Shown: positions 1 through 8,551, counted from the stretch's first letter. The stretch: 64,000 nucleotides of DNA from UBA11051 sp964390495 (GCA_964390495.1 CAYMIN010000018.1:1-64000), one strand, 5' to 3'. Notes: a model not told the origin generated them from the sequence alone. A program made the numbers and translations.

Positions 1-55
<55 letters not shown>

Positions 56-74
56 GATACAGGCATAGTGAATA

Positions 75-104
75 CGCGGGCATAGCCAATTGCCGGCGTT
101 TTTT
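75..104 (+). terminator. Intrinsic terminator after tRNA-Ala
   Basis: CGCGGGCA (75-82) pairs with TGCCGGCG (91-98) with one G-G mismatch, around an 8-nt loop, and is followed at once by six T (99-104). This is a standard Rho-independent terminator for the tRNA transcript. Confidence 0.65.
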
Positions 105-119
105 CATATCTGTTATCAT
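90..119 (+). promoter_or_regulatory. Candidate sigma-70 promoter for the 157-816 gene
   Basis: TTGCCG (90-95) is followed after 18 nt by an extended -10, TGtTATCAT (111-119, five of six to TATAAT). The -35 lies inside the 3' arm of the tRNA terminator hairpin, so terminator and promoter overlap. It would give a leader of about 30 nt before the GTG at 157. Inferred from sequence only. Confidence 0.45.
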
Positions 120-156
120 ATTGTGGGTTGCGGCTTGCTGGCTCAAGGAGGAAACG

Positions 157-816
157 GTGGCTCTACAGCGAATACTGTTAGTGACCGGCATGAGCTTGCT
201 GCTGGCGGCGAAGGCGGCGGCCGAGCCGGTTGACTCAGCGGGCGCTGAGAGTGAGGCCGGACACGCTGCCGTGGTAGTCAGCATGTACCGGGATTACGTC
301 GGCTCGGTGAATATCACGCTGCCGCCGGGCGAGGGAGATAACCAGGCCCGTCGGGCGCTGCAGCGCGTAAGCAAGCAGACCGGCTGGCAGTTTGACACTC
401 CCGCCATCAAACATGACGGATATACCTCCATACAGGGCAACGTTCTGGGGCTGACGGCGGTCAAGTCCGGCGGCCTGGAGTTGGTAGCGCCCCTGATTAT
501 GGCGCTGGCGGACCATCCGCGGCTCGTAGTCGTGTTCATTGGTACCACCAGCGGCGCTGGCGGTAACAGGTTCGAGAATCCTTACATCACTGCCGACTGG
601 CTGCAAAGTGGCGGCATCTGCAGCTATCAGATAACGATCAAGGACAACAGCTTCAAGACGCTGGCGGAGCTGACAGCGCCGGGACCGGCACCGACGGCCA
701 GCGGTAACCAAGCCAGCAGAGGAGCGTGGCTGTGGCTGCTGCTGGTAATCGGGGCGGCGGCGCTGGGAGTTGGCGTCTATCTATTGAGCAGCTACCTGAC
801 GAGGCGGCGGCGGTGA
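157..816 (+). CDS. Secreted, C-terminally membrane-anchored protein of unknown function
   Basis: A 219-residue protein. I place the start at GTG 157 because AAGGAGG lies 5 nt upstream at 145-151; an in-frame extension upstream would run through the tRNA. The N-terminus (ALQRILLVTGMSLLLAAKAAAEP) is a signal peptide. The exported middle has a short DUF4349-like feel but no family I can name. It is followed by a proline/alanine-rich linker, one transmembrane helix at about residues 190-212, and a terminal Arg run, so the protein should face outward with its tail inside. It lies 67 nt ahead of the PilT-type ATPase pair on the same strand and is probably co-transcribed with it. A role in the same surface machinery is inference only. 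Confidence 0.75.
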   Translation: MALQRILLVTGMSLLLAAKAAAEPVDSAGAESEAGHAAVVVSMYRDYVGSVNITLPPGEGDNQARRALQRVSKQTGWQFDTPAIKHDGYTSIQGNVLGLTAVKSGGLELVAPLIMALADHPRLVVVFIGTTSGAGGNRFENPYITADWLQSGGICSYQITIKDNSFKTLAELTAPGPAPTASGNQASRGAWLWLLLVIGAAALGVGVYLLSSYLTRRRR

Positions 817-883
817 ACGAGAAGGTCCCGGCGCTAGCCAACGCCGGCGGCAGCCTGTCAAGTGCAGCTAAGGAGGAACTGAA

Positions 884-2077
884 TTGAAGATACAAGACTG
901 GGAGGATATCATTCAGTGGGGTGCAGAGCTGAAGGCGTCTGATATTTTCTGGAAGGCGGGAACCGTACCCCACTCCAAGATCCGGGGTGTGGTCCAGGCA
1001 ATCGAGGGCTGGCCGGAGATGACACCGGAAGACACTGAGTGGCTGGCCAGAAGCCTGATGTCGGAACAGGAGTGGGAGCGCTTCCTGGAGTACCCGGAGA
1101 AGGATATCGGCTTGACGGTCGAAGATGTCTGCCGGCTTCGTATTAACGTCTTCAGGCAACGTGGCGAGTGCGGCATCGTCATGCGGATCATCCCTCTGGA
1201 TATTCTGACGGTCGAGGAATTGGAGTTGCCGCTTGTCCTGAACGATATTGCCATGCGTCCGCAGGGGCTGATACTGGTCACCGGGCCGACCGGCTGCGGC
1301 AAGTCAACGACGCTGGCGGCGATGCTGGACTATATCAACCGCAACCGCCAGGCGCACATAGTGACCGTTGAGGACCCGATCGAGTACGTGCACCGGGACA
1401 AGAAGTGCATCGTGAACCAGCGCCAAGTGGGCACTGACACGGTGGAGTTCCAGGATGCGCTCAAGTACGCGATGCGCCAGGCACCTGACGTAATCTTAAT
1501 CGGTGAGATGCGGGATGTGACGACGATGTCGGTGGCGATGCAGGCCGCCGAGACCGGCCACCTGGTTTTTTCGACGGTTCACACCACCAGTGCGGCGGAG
1601 ACGCTGGAGCGTATCGTCAACATGTACCCGCCGCACGACAAGCAGCAGATCTGCATGCGGCTGAGCCGCAGCCTGATGGCGATACTGTCGCAGGCGCTGG
1701 TGCCCCGGGATGATGAAAAGGGCGGTCGTATCGCCGCGCTGGAGATCATGATAGCAACGCCGACAGTGGCCAAGTTCGTCGAGGAGGGCAAGCCCAGTGA
1801 GATGTACGACGCGATCGAGGAGGGCTCGCACTGGGGCATGCAGACGATGAACCAGGCGCTGCTGAAGCTGTATCAGGGCAAGATAATCACCGCGGACCAT
1901 GCGATGTTCTACGCGGGCAATCGCACGGAGATGCGGCAGATGCTGCGGCGTACTGATGGCCTTGCCGCCGACGAGGCGGCCGCGGCCGAAGAGGCAGCCA
2001 AACGCAAGCGCAAACGGCCGGGAGCTGAACGCCGCCAATCACAGAGCGCCCCCAGCAGCGACCAGGCAAGGCAGTAA
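884..2077 (+). CDS. PilT/PilU-type AAA ATPase (PilU-like)
   Basis: A 397-residue secretion-superfamily ATPase, the type that powers type IV pilus retraction. The start is TTG 884, with a strong TAAGGAGG at 869-876. The N-terminal PAS-like half keeps a variant of the ASDLHL motif (ASDIFWKAG). Walker A GPTGCGKST is at about 134-142, followed by the Asp box EDPIEYVH, a Walker B region with LIGEMRD, and the His box GHLVFSTVHT. The C-terminal segment GMQTMNQALLKLY resembles PilU more than PilT, and the PilT retraction motif AIRNLIRE is absent. The last 30 residues are Ala/Lys/Arg-rich and look disordered. It is followed by a canonical PilT-like partner 74 nt downstream. No pilin, PilB, PilC or PilM-Q gene is visible here. 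Confidence 0.9.
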   Translation: MKIQDWEDIIQWGAELKASDIFWKAGTVPHSKIRGVVQAIEGWPEMTPEDTEWLARSLMSEQEWERFLEYPEKDIGLTVEDVCRLRINVFRQRGECGIVMRIIPLDILTVEELELPLVLNDIAMRPQGLILVTGPTGCGKSTTLAAMLDYINRNRQAHIVTVEDPIEYVHRDKKCIVNQRQVGTDTVEFQDALKYAMRQAPDVILIGEMRDVTTMSVAMQAAETGHLVFSTVHTTSAAETLERIVNMYPPHDKQQICMRLSRSLMAILSQALVPRDDEKGGRIAALEIMIATPTVAKFVEEGKPSEMYDAIEEGSHWGMQTMNQALLKLYQGKIITADHAMFYAGNRTEMRQMLRRTDGLAADEAAAAEEAAKRKRKRPGAERRQSQSAPSSDQARQ

Positions 2078-2151
2078 TCAGGCGAGTGCGGTCTGGACCA
2101 AGGTGACGAAGCGACAATTCGGAATGCTGTCGGAAAGGTCGGTGAGTATTG

Positions 2152-3384
2152 ATGGGAGTGCAAGCGGAACAGCCAAAGGAACCGCAGTGGCGACGTACCG
2201 TCACTGCCCCCGATTACCTGGCCAAGAGGTCAGGCGATGTGATGGATGCCGATATGATGGTGGCGCTGCTGGAGGGGTGTGTGAAGATCAACGCCTCCGA
2301 TCTGCATCTGACCTTCGGCGAGCCACCGGTTTACCGGCGGCACGGGCAACTGATTGAGATGAGCGGCTTCAAAGAGATGGCCCAGGAGGATATGGTCAAT
2401 GGCGTAACTTTCTTTTTGGGCGACGACGCGCCGGACAACCCCTACTGGAAGCGCTTCCATGAGAGCGGCGGCTCCGACATCGCGTATGCGCTGAAGGACC
2501 TGGCGCGCTTCCGGGTGAGCGTTTTCCAGCAGAGAGAGCACCCGGCGCTGGCTTTGCGCATGATCCCTTACGAGATGCTGTCGTTCGAGGTCTTGGGCCT
2601 GCGAGAGGACATGGTGATTCCGCTGCTGAGTCGTCCGCGCGGGATCATCCTGGTGACCGGCCCGACCGGCAGCGGCAAGAGCACGACCCTGGCCTCGATG
2701 ATCAACTGGATCAACGAGAACCGGGCGGTGCACATAGTGACCATTGAGGAGCCAATCGAGTACTACCACAATAATAAGCGAGCGCTGATCAACCAGCGCG
2801 AGGTGGGAGTGGATGTGATCACCTTTGCCGAGGCGGTTATCAGAAACATGCGTTCCGATCCTGACGTTATCCTACTAGGAGAGATGCGGGACCTGGAGAC
2901 GATGCGGGCGGCGTTGCAGGCGGCGGAGACTGGCCATCTGGTCTTCTCCACGCTGCACACCGTCAGCGCGCCCAAGACGGTTGACCGCCTGGTAACGGCG
3001 TTTCCGGCCGCTGAGCAGGAGGAGATCCGGGCGATGCTGTCAACTTCGCTGGCGGCATGTATCGCCCAGGAGCTGATACCCCGCTGTGACAAGGACGGTC
3101 GCATCGCGGCTTACGAGATAATGCTTGGTGAGGCGGCCGGCTCCCCGGCTATCGGTAACCTGATCCGGGAGCGCAAGACCAGTCAAATGCGCACGACGAT
3201 CCAGAGCAGTGCGAACATCGGCATGAGATTGCTCGAACAATCACTGGCGGCCCATGTCAACAAAGGCAGGATTGACTTTCTTGAGGGCTTCAATCGGTCG
3301 AACGAGAAAAGCGACTACATGCAGTTTGTTGATCCCGAGAAGGTGCCGGAGGGCTTCTCGGTCGAGCTGGCAGCAGAAACCTAG
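2152..3384 (+). CDS. PilT-type twitching motility / pilus retraction ATPase
   Basis: A 410-residue PilT-family ATPase. A TTG lies immediately before the chosen ATG 2152; GAAAGGTCGGTGAG upstream gives a moderate ribosome site. The N-terminal domain has the classic ASDLHLTFGEPPVYR signature. The core has Walker A GPTGSGKST, the Asp box EEPIEYYH, LLGEMRDLETMRAALQAAE and the His box GHLVFSTLHT. The C-terminal AIGNLIRERK is one residue off the PilT retraction signature AIRNLIRE, and the following IQSSANIGM..LEQSLA matches the family. With the PilU-like protein just upstream it probably forms a paired retraction motor at the inner membrane. Confidence 0.92.
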   Translation: MGVQAEQPKEPQWRRTVTAPDYLAKRSGDVMDADMMVALLEGCVKINASDLHLTFGEPPVYRRHGQLIEMSGFKEMAQEDMVNGVTFFLGDDAPDNPYWKRFHESGGSDIAYALKDLARFRVSVFQQREHPALALRMIPYEMLSFEVLGLREDMVIPLLSRPRGIILVTGPTGSGKSTTLASMINWINENRAVHIVTIEEPIEYYHNNKRALINQREVGVDVITFAEAVIRNMRSDPDVILLGEMRDLETMRAALQAAETGHLVFSTLHTVSAPKTVDRLVTAFPAAEQEEIRAMLSTSLAACIAQELIPRCDKDGRIAAYEIMLGEAAGSPAIGNLIRERKTSQMRTTIQSSANIGMRLLEQSLAAHVNKGRIDFLEGFNRSNEKSDYMQFVDPEKVPEGFSVELAAET

Positions 3385-3452
3385 GGCAGTGATGCACAGA
3401 TCGGGTCCGAGATTAAGATGATCAACTACGTCATACTGGTGGAGGAGAGCGC

Positions 3453-4613
3453 ATGAGAGGGAAAAAACGCAGCGTTGCCAAGCGCTCGCGCCAGCCGGTG
3501 GACGTATTCGCTCTGGTGACGGCGTGGTCCCGAACTCTATTCCAACTGGCCGCGGTGGCCTTTATCATCTCGCTGGGCTATATTCTCTACGGTATCTTCA
3601 GCGGCGCGCTGGCGCAGATGCCCAATGAGCAGATGCAGCGGGTCGCCGATAATCTGACCGTGATGGGCCAGATTATGACCGCCGCCGGGTTCCTGGCGAC
3701 GGTGGCGATGGTGATACTGACCGCCGAGGACATCGCCTTCACGGTGGTAATGGGGATCATCGGCGCCGGGCTGATGTTCGGGATGCCGATACTGGTCGCC
3801 AGCAATCTGCAGGACGCCTCCAGCACTCCGGCGATGAGGATCAACGAGTGGTCGCGCAACGCCGGGATGGCAGTGCTGCTGGTGGTAGGCCTGCGGATTG
3901 TCTGGGAGATCGTGGGGCAGATCAAAAGTGCGGGCGCCCGGGCCCTCGCCAAATCCGACGAAGAGCAGTCCACGGTCGCGAAGGTTGAGAAGAAGACGAA
4001 GAGCTGGAGAAGCCGCCTGCGCCTGTGGGACCCGTGCTGGGAGCTGCCGTACTGCCACGAGGCGGTCAGGGAAGTGTGCCCGGCATACAAGGCGGGGAAG
4101 TCGTGCTGGCGATACGGCTATGGCTGCAACTGCGACCCGTCGCTGATCGAGACCTTGATTCGCACCGGCGGGGCCAGCACCGGCAAGGGCGCGGAAAGGA
4201 CCAGCTCGGCCCAGCGGCGAACCGAGGCCGCCTACGTGCGGTCCGACCTGGCCGCTGATGGGGCGGTCGGGGCCGGAGAGCGCACCATACCGTGCACCAA
4301 GTGCCCGATATTCATCGAGCACCAGAGGCAGAAATTCAGGATCATCAACCCGCTAGCCATCATCGCTACGATCGTGGGCCTGGCGGCTCTGTACAAGCCG
4401 CTGACGGGCATCTATGAAAGAGTCATTGATGTCATGGCGCAACTGGCGGCGCGGTTCACTCTCAACACCGAGATGCTCAATGCCGAGGAGTGGGTCGGCT
4501 ATCTCAACACCCAGACGGTGCAGATCTTCTTCTTCTTGTTTGTGGGTATGATCGCGTTGGCGTATGTGCTCAAGGCCGTCGAGTGGTTGGTTTTGAAGCG
4601 GATGATACTCTGA
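3453..4613 (+). CDS. Polytopic membrane protein with a two-CW-like eight-cysteine loop
   Basis: A 386-residue protein starting at ATG 3453 behind GGAGGAG. A basic N-terminus is followed by hydrophobic segments at about 30-50, 75-90, 95-117 and 138-153, then a soluble loop (about 155-298), then segments at about 298-317 and 355-375. The loop has Cys at 195, 201, 209, 218, 225, 227, 281 and 284. Its first part runs CW, four residues, C, seven residues, CPA, six residues, CW, which resembles the small two-CW metal-binding modules seen in bacterial signalling proteins. C281-x2-C284 could complete a Zn or Fe-S site. It sits 68 nt after the PilT-like gene and probably belongs to the same operon. 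The function is unknown; a membrane partner for the ATPases is inference. Confidence 0.8.
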   Translation: MRGKKRSVAKRSRQPVDVFALVTAWSRTLFQLAAVAFIISLGYILYGIFSGALAQMPNEQMQRVADNLTVMGQIMTAAGFLATVAMVILTAEDIAFTVVMGIIGAGLMFGMPILVASNLQDASSTPAMRINEWSRNAGMAVLLVVGLRIVWEIVGQIKSAGARALAKSDEEQSTVAKVEKKTKSWRSRLRLWDPCWELPYCHEAVREVCPAYKAGKSCWRYGYGCNCDPSLIETLIRTGGASTGKGAERTSSAQRRTEAAYVRSDLAADGAVGAGERTIPCTKCPIFIEHQRQKFRIINPLAIIATIVGLAALYKPLTGIYERVIDVMAQLAARFTLNTEMLNAEEWVGYLNTQTVQIFFFLFVGMIALAYVLKAVEWLVLKRMIL

Positions 4614-4683
4614 GCTGCCCGGCGCGGCGCAAGGGCCCACGAGCGGCTCAGCAATCGGTGTACCTGAACAATTCGTTTTGGGA

Positions 4684-5910
4684 CTAGACTTTTACGACAT
4701 GCAGTGGGGTGAGCTTGGCTACCAGGCGTCCCAGGCCGCACTCGATGGCCCTGAAAACGCCCTGACGGCCGCGGTATTTCTGGGGCAGGTCGTGGGTGTC
4801 GGTGAGTATCTCGGTGCCGTCCGCGAGGTGGGGCTTGGCCTCATTGACGGTAGCGGGGGCCAGTGACATCTCGAAGTAGCGATGGTCGCCGAGGTCAATG
4901 ACGCGGACGACATCGCGCAGATGCGGCAAGGCATAGCCGGCACCGTGGGGGATGATGTTGGCGTTGCGCAGCGGCTCGAGGGCCTCGAGTTCGACGGCGC
5001 GGTCGTAGAAGTTCATCTGCTTGATAACGCTGTCGGAGAGGTTCGGCAGTCCCTGGAATAGATATCCCGGCAGATCGCTCCGGATCATCATCGGCAAGTA
5101 GCGGGTGCTGGGGTCGAGGGAGTTGTGACAGCCGAGATAGATGGTATTGATGTCGCCCATGCCCTGGTGAGTGGCGTTGGCGATGAGGCTGAAGTCCCCG
5201 AAGAGCTGTTGAGCCGCGGTCATACGGCGCTGTTTGGCGAACTCATCGGCGCGCTGCGCAAAGGCGAAGAACTCCGCGGCGGCATCATCCAGCAAGACGT
5301 GCAGCGGTCCCCAGGGAGTGTCAAAGTGCCGGCAGCTTTGCCGAAGGGGTTCCGAGCTATCCCAGTACAGGCCGATGCCCAGCGGGTTGGGGTGCTGCAT
5401 TTCGGGAGCCGATGAGTGAATAACGAAAGCGTAAGGGGGAAGTTCCAACTCCGGGTCCGATGATTCCAAAGCACACAGGTCAAGGAAGTGGTTGCCCTTG
5501 TGCAGGTCCCACTCCAGCGGGATGCCCTCGATTGTGAGGGCGCTGTGATGGAGCTGGTGCAATGCGGAAAGCAGATCATCCACAGCCGGCAGCTTTGCGA
5601 CAGCGCCGACTAACATTCCGCAGACGTTGGGCTTGGCATCGAGGATGATCACGGGGCGGTCGCCGGGACCCCACTGGAACTTCCCACCATAGCCGAAGCC
5701 GGCGTTCCAGCGGGCCGAATTGCGGGTGATGGTCATATCCGGGCTGCCGATGAAGAGCGCATCGGACGGGTAGCCGAGTTGTGCCAGTACGTGGTTGGTC
5801 TTGGCCAGGCCGTAAGCCATATTGGCCTCAGACAGCTTCGCCGCCGCGTCATGGAGGGCGACTGAGAATATCCGTCGGCGCGCTTCTTGTATTATCTCTT
5901 CAGGGTTCAT
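4684..5910 (-). CDS. Divergent RtcB-superfamily protein (RNA-ligase-like)
   Basis: A 408-residue protein, the same length as E. coli RtcB, the GTP- and Mn-dependent RNA 3'-phosphate ligase. The motif order is that of RtcB: C97 in NVCGM (family DIGCGM), N140-H141 in KGNHF (GNHF), H165 in FVIHSS (HSGSRG), H262-N263 in GCHNS, H322 in PHGAG (the guanylated His of SHGAGR), and a C-terminus 'EILTDTHDLPQKYR' like the family's AEVIDEIPMAYKD. Differences: the Asp of DIGCGM is replaced, and HSGSRG has become HSSAPE. The nucleophile His and most metal ligands are kept, so it may be a ligase with altered substrate or GTP handling. It is convergent with the pilus-ATPase genes. No clear Shine-Dalgarno precedes the ATG. 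Confidence 0.8.
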   Translation of the reverse strand: MNPEEIIQEARRRIFSVALHDAAAKLSEANMAYGLAKTNHVLAQLGYPSDALFIGSPDMTITRNSARWNAGFGYGGKFQWGPGDRPVIILDAKPNVCGMLVGAVAKLPAVDDLLSALHQLHHSALTIEGIPLEWDLHKGNHFLDLCALESSDPELELPPYAFVIHSSAPEMQHPNPLGIGLYWDSSEPLRQSCRHFDTPWGPLHVLLDDAAAEFFAFAQRADEFAKQRRMTAAQQLFGDFSLIANATHQGMGDINTIYLGCHNSLDPSTRYLPMMIRSDLPGYLFQGLPNLSDSVIKQMNFYDRAVELEALEPLRNANIIPHGAGYALPHLRDVVRVIDLGDHRYFEMSLAPATVNEAKPHLADGTEILTDTHDLPQKYRGRQGVFRAIECGLGRLVAKLTPLHVVKV

Positions 5911-5948
5911 TGTTGGTTCTGGCTTAGATCTTGAGCACAGCTTGATAA

Positions 5949-5977
5949 TTGCCGAGAAGTATCTTGGGTATTATAAC
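5949..5977 (+). promoter_or_regulatory. Candidate sigma-70 promoter for the LON-domain gene
   Basis: TTGCCG (5949-5954) and TATAAC (5972-5977) are separated by 17 nt, in the divergent gap between the RtcB-like gene and the LON-domain gene. The predicted leader is about 48 nt. Confidence 0.5.
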
Positions 5978-6031
5978 ACAAAGACCGACCGCGCGCCGAG
6001 CGCTATTCAACGCCAAGATGACGGGTGACAG

Positions 6032-6709
6032 ATGGCGATATCAAGACTGCCCCTAATGCCACTGAATGCGGTGCTGTTCCCCGGAATGCCGATGCCTCTG
6101 GCCCTCTGGGAGCCGCGGTATCTGCAGATGGCACAGTACTGCATCGAGGCGAACAGCGAGTTCGGTGTCGCCCTGATCCGGAGCGGTTCGGAGGTCGGTG
6201 AGGAGGTAGCCGAGACCCACGCCGTGGGCACTACCGCCGAGATAGCCGACTTCCGCGATGCCGGCGACCATATAGTAGTGCTGGCCATAGGCCGCAGACG
6301 GTTCCGCATCCTGCAGGCTCTGGACGAGGGCCCGTATCCGCAAGCGGAGGTTGAGCTGCTGGCCGAGCCGGCCGGCGCAGGTGTATCACCGGAGTTTGTG
6401 GCAGACGTGCGCTCGCTTTTTGCCGAGGAGATTGATCTGGTATTGCAGTTGCTGGGTTTCGAGGACATGGAGCTTGAGATTCCCGCACAAGCCGACAAGC
6501 TTTCCTACATGATAGCCGCGCATCTGCGAGTCCCGCTGCAGGCCAAACAGGAGCTGCTGGAGACAGAGCGGTGCAGCCAACGTCTGGCGCGGGAACTGGA
6601 GCTTGTGCAGAAGGAACGCCAGGAATACCGTCTGCTGCTGGCGGCACGTGAGTACTTCGACCGCAACAGCAGCGGCGAAGGGCTCGAGCAGGTCTTCTCT
6701 GATAACTGA
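6032..6709 (+). CDS. Stand-alone LON substrate-binding domain protein
   Basis: A 225-residue protein made only of the N-terminal LON (PUA-like plus helical) domain of Lon protease, without AAA or protease modules. The N-terminus PLNAVLFPGMPMPLALWEPRY is the signature of the family (typically PLFPLNTVLFPG...FEPRY). The C-terminal third is helical, with a likely coiled coil at about 175-210 (LLETERCSQRLARELE). Such proteins are thought to bind unfolded or specific protein substrates; the client is unknown. The ribosome site is weak (GGGTGA). It has its own promoter upstream and is followed by a separate promoter for the next gene. Confidence 0.9.
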   Translation: MAISRLPLMPLNAVLFPGMPMPLALWEPRYLQMAQYCIEANSEFGVALIRSGSEVGEEVAETHAVGTTAEIADFRDAGDHIVVLAIGRRRFRILQALDEGPYPQAEVELLAEPAGAGVSPEFVADVRSLFAEEIDLVLQLLGFEDMELEIPAQADKLSYMIAAHLRVPLQAKQELLETERCSQRLARELELVQKERQEYRLLLAAREYFDRNSSGEGLEQVFSDN

Positions 6710-6710
6710 G

Positions 6711-6739
6711 TTGTCCAAACCGCCAAGGTCGGATATAAT
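6711..6739 (+). promoter_or_regulatory. Strong sigma-70 promoter with perfect TATAAT
   Basis: TTGTCC (6711-6716), 17-nt spacer, TATAAT (6734-6739, six of six). It lies just after the stop of the LON-domain gene and should start transcription near 6746, leaving a leader of about 147 nt before the next gene. Confidence 0.65.
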
Positions 6740-6745
6740 AGCCGG

Positions 6746-6892
6746 TGTCGCCCGCTGGAGCCATGACAGCGGGGCGATGCCGAAGCCGGATCGCAGCACT
6801 CAGACAACTGGCCGCAAGCAGTGGTCGCCGTTAGCATTAGCATACCCAACGCACTCATAGCTCAAAGGATTGGGCTCCGGAGGTAGAGGGAT
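6746..6892 (+). promoter_or_regulatory. Long structured 5' leader, class unknown
   Basis: The leader between the predicted start near 6746 and the TTG at 6893 contains a hairpin: TCG plus CCCGCTG (6748-6757) pairs with CAGCGGG and CGA (6767-6777) with one bulged G. More short inverted segments follow. I could not match it to a known riboswitch, and there is no obvious leader peptide. Confidence 0.3.
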
Positions 6893-7408
6893 TTGGAAGT
6901 AGGGACGAATGGTACTCTGGAAGAATTCAAAGAGCGTCTGGACAGTATTGTGGCCGCCTATCAGCGCTCCGAGGAACGACGCATCGGCTACGGCAATCTG
7001 CGCCATGAGTACTCGGAGTACTCCAAGGACGGCAAGACGACCGTGAACATTGCGGTGATTTATGAGACACCGGGCGGCTCGACCACTCAGCTAAACATCA
7101 GCTTTGACAAGCGCGCCGCTACCTACAGCTATCTGGACCGCGATCTTGAGACCCATATAACCTCGGATGACCCCGACCAGGTAATTGCCACCATCGAGGA
7201 GGCGGTGGAGGAAATACCGGCCAAGCGCTCGCGGCAACTATTCAACCAGATAGACAGTTGGATGGATATGGGCAAGGGCCGGCACGAGATTTTCGGTGAG
7301 CTCAACAAGCTGCTGCAGACCGAGTTTCTGGGCGGCCGCATTAACACCAATGAGCTAAAAGAAGGTATCCAGCACGTCGTCCAGCAATACAGCAAGGTGA
7401 CGGATTAA
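6893..7408 (+). CDS. Hypothetical 171-residue soluble protein
   Basis: I do not recognise this protein. It starts at TTG 6893, with GGAGG at 6879-6883 nine nt upstream. It has no signal peptide or membrane segment. Residues 5-30 look like an amphipathic helix (LEEFKERLDSIVAAYQ), followed by a beta-rich part rich in Tyr/Thr/Asp (about 30-100), then helices (about 105-165) that contain IEEAVEEIPAKRSRQLFNQI and a Gln-rich end. There are no cysteines or obvious catalytic motif. It has a strong promoter of its own and a long leader, which suggests it is well expressed and perhaps controlled at the RNA level. It is convergent with the phosphotransferase gene. Confidence 0.7.
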   Translation: MEVGTNGTLEEFKERLDSIVAAYQRSEERRIGYGNLRHEYSEYSKDGKTTVNIAVIYETPGGSTTQLNISFDKRAATYSYLDRDLETHITSDDPDQVIATIEEAVEEIPAKRSRQLFNQIDSWMDMGKGRHEIFGELNKLLQTEFLGGRINTNELKEGIQHVVQQYSKVTD

Positions 7409-7486
7409 GGTGGATGAGGCGGACTAGGCAGAACTGCTGATTGGCATCGTTGCGCGACCCAAGCAGTTGACCCAGCGGATGAGTGG

Positions 7487-8551
7487 CTAGAGCCACCATC
7501 CGTTTTTGGTTAGAGCGGCGCGGTTCTCGTGCAGCCAAGCCAGCGGCGAAGTGACGTTGCGGAGCACGAAGCGGAGTTGGTCGGCCTCGGGGATCTTACG
7601 GTCGGCGGCATCCACCCTAGCGTAGATCCAGCGGGCGGCGATCAGATGTGGCAAGGCCGCCAGTTCGGCATCGGCAGGCGGGTGGCTGGCAGCGTAAGCT
7701 GAGAAGAACACTCGCATTCGCGGCCAGTTGAACTCAGGCGTTGCGGTCAGGGTCCAGATGTCGTCCTCACCCTCGCTAGGGGGACGGAGGCCGCACAGAT
7801 AGATCACCCCGTCGGCGATGTCAACCATCCGCGGCTGCCGATCAACCCAGTCGAAGTCGAAGATGCCGGCGACGCGGCCATCGGCGAACTTGAGATTGGC
7901 CGGATGCCAATCACCGTGGATGACCGTCTGGGGCAGGGCCCAGAAGGCGCTGTCGGGCAGGGCTTGCTCAACGGCTGCGGCCTCGGCTAGCAGATATTCA
8001 AGCACCTCAACGACTGCGCCGGCGGATAGGTCCTGGACGCTGCCGATGTCACCGTCCTTGGCCCGCTGCAGCAGCTTCTCCAGCATCTCTGTGGCCTGTT
8101 TGGGGTCCCAGAAGCGGCCAAAGAACTTCTTCCCGGGAGGTTTTAGGTCGGCGGTCGCGGAGTGGAAATGAGCCAGGACCGCGCCGGCTTCGGCGACTTG
8201 GGCGATGTTGGGGCTGGGGTGTACGGTGCCCTCGATGAAGCGATAAAGCTCATAGATGTGCCCGGAGTGCTCGACCCAGCGGCTCGCCGAGGGTGTGGTG
8301 AGGGCTTGCGGCACCGGCAGGCCTTTGTCGTACAAGGCCTTCAGCACATGGTGGTCATAGACAAGCTGCCGGGGGTCGCAGTAGCGGGGATTGCGGCGCT
8401 TGAGGAAGTACTGGCCGCTGGGGGTGATGACGATTAGGCTGGCATTGGCGGTGCCGCCGCAGGGGCGGGTAAAAAGAACAGGCCCCACTTTGAAGCGGGG
8501 CACCACATCGGCGATCTCGTCCTGACGCAGGCGGATGTCAGTCTTGCTCAT
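7487..8551 (-). CDS. APH/choline-kinase-type phosphotransferase
   Basis: A 354-residue protein of the aminoglycoside phosphotransferase / homoserine kinase-like kinase fold. The motif VIHGDWHPANLKF (Brenner-type HGDxHxxN) holds the catalytic Asp and Asn, and GIFDFDWVDRQPRMVDIA is the metal-binding DFD region. The N-lobe has YFLKRRN with the ATP-contacting Lys. I take ATG 8551 rather than a longer upstream reading because GAGGAG sits 4 nt before it. It overlaps the end of the UspA gene by 14 nt, so the two are translationally coupled. The substrate is unknown (CotS/HSK2-like, small alcohol or sugar); antibiotic resistance should not be assumed. Confidence 0.85.
   Translation of the reverse strand: MSKTDIRLRQDEIADVVPRFKVGPVLFTRPCGGTANASLIVITPSGQYFLKRRNPRYCDPRQLVYDHHVLKALYDKGLPVPQALTTPSASRWVEHSGHIYELYRFIEGTVHPSPNIAQVAEAGAVLAHFHSATADLKPPGKKFFGRFWDPKQATEMLEKLLQRAKDGDIGSVQDLSAGAVVEVLEYLLAEAAAVEQALPDSAFWALPQTVIHGDWHPANLKFADGRVAGIFDFDWVDRQPRMVDIADGVIYLCGLRPPSEGEDDIWTLTATPEFNWPRMRVFFSAYAASHPPADAELAALPHLIAARWIYARVDAADRKIPEADQLRFVLRNVTSPLAWLHENRAALTKNGWWL

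Noticed and set aside
7483..7507. Terminator at GTGGCT-AG-AGCCAC followed by TTTTT
   Set aside because: The loop is only 2 nt and the T run is 6 nt away from the stem, so it is not convincing.
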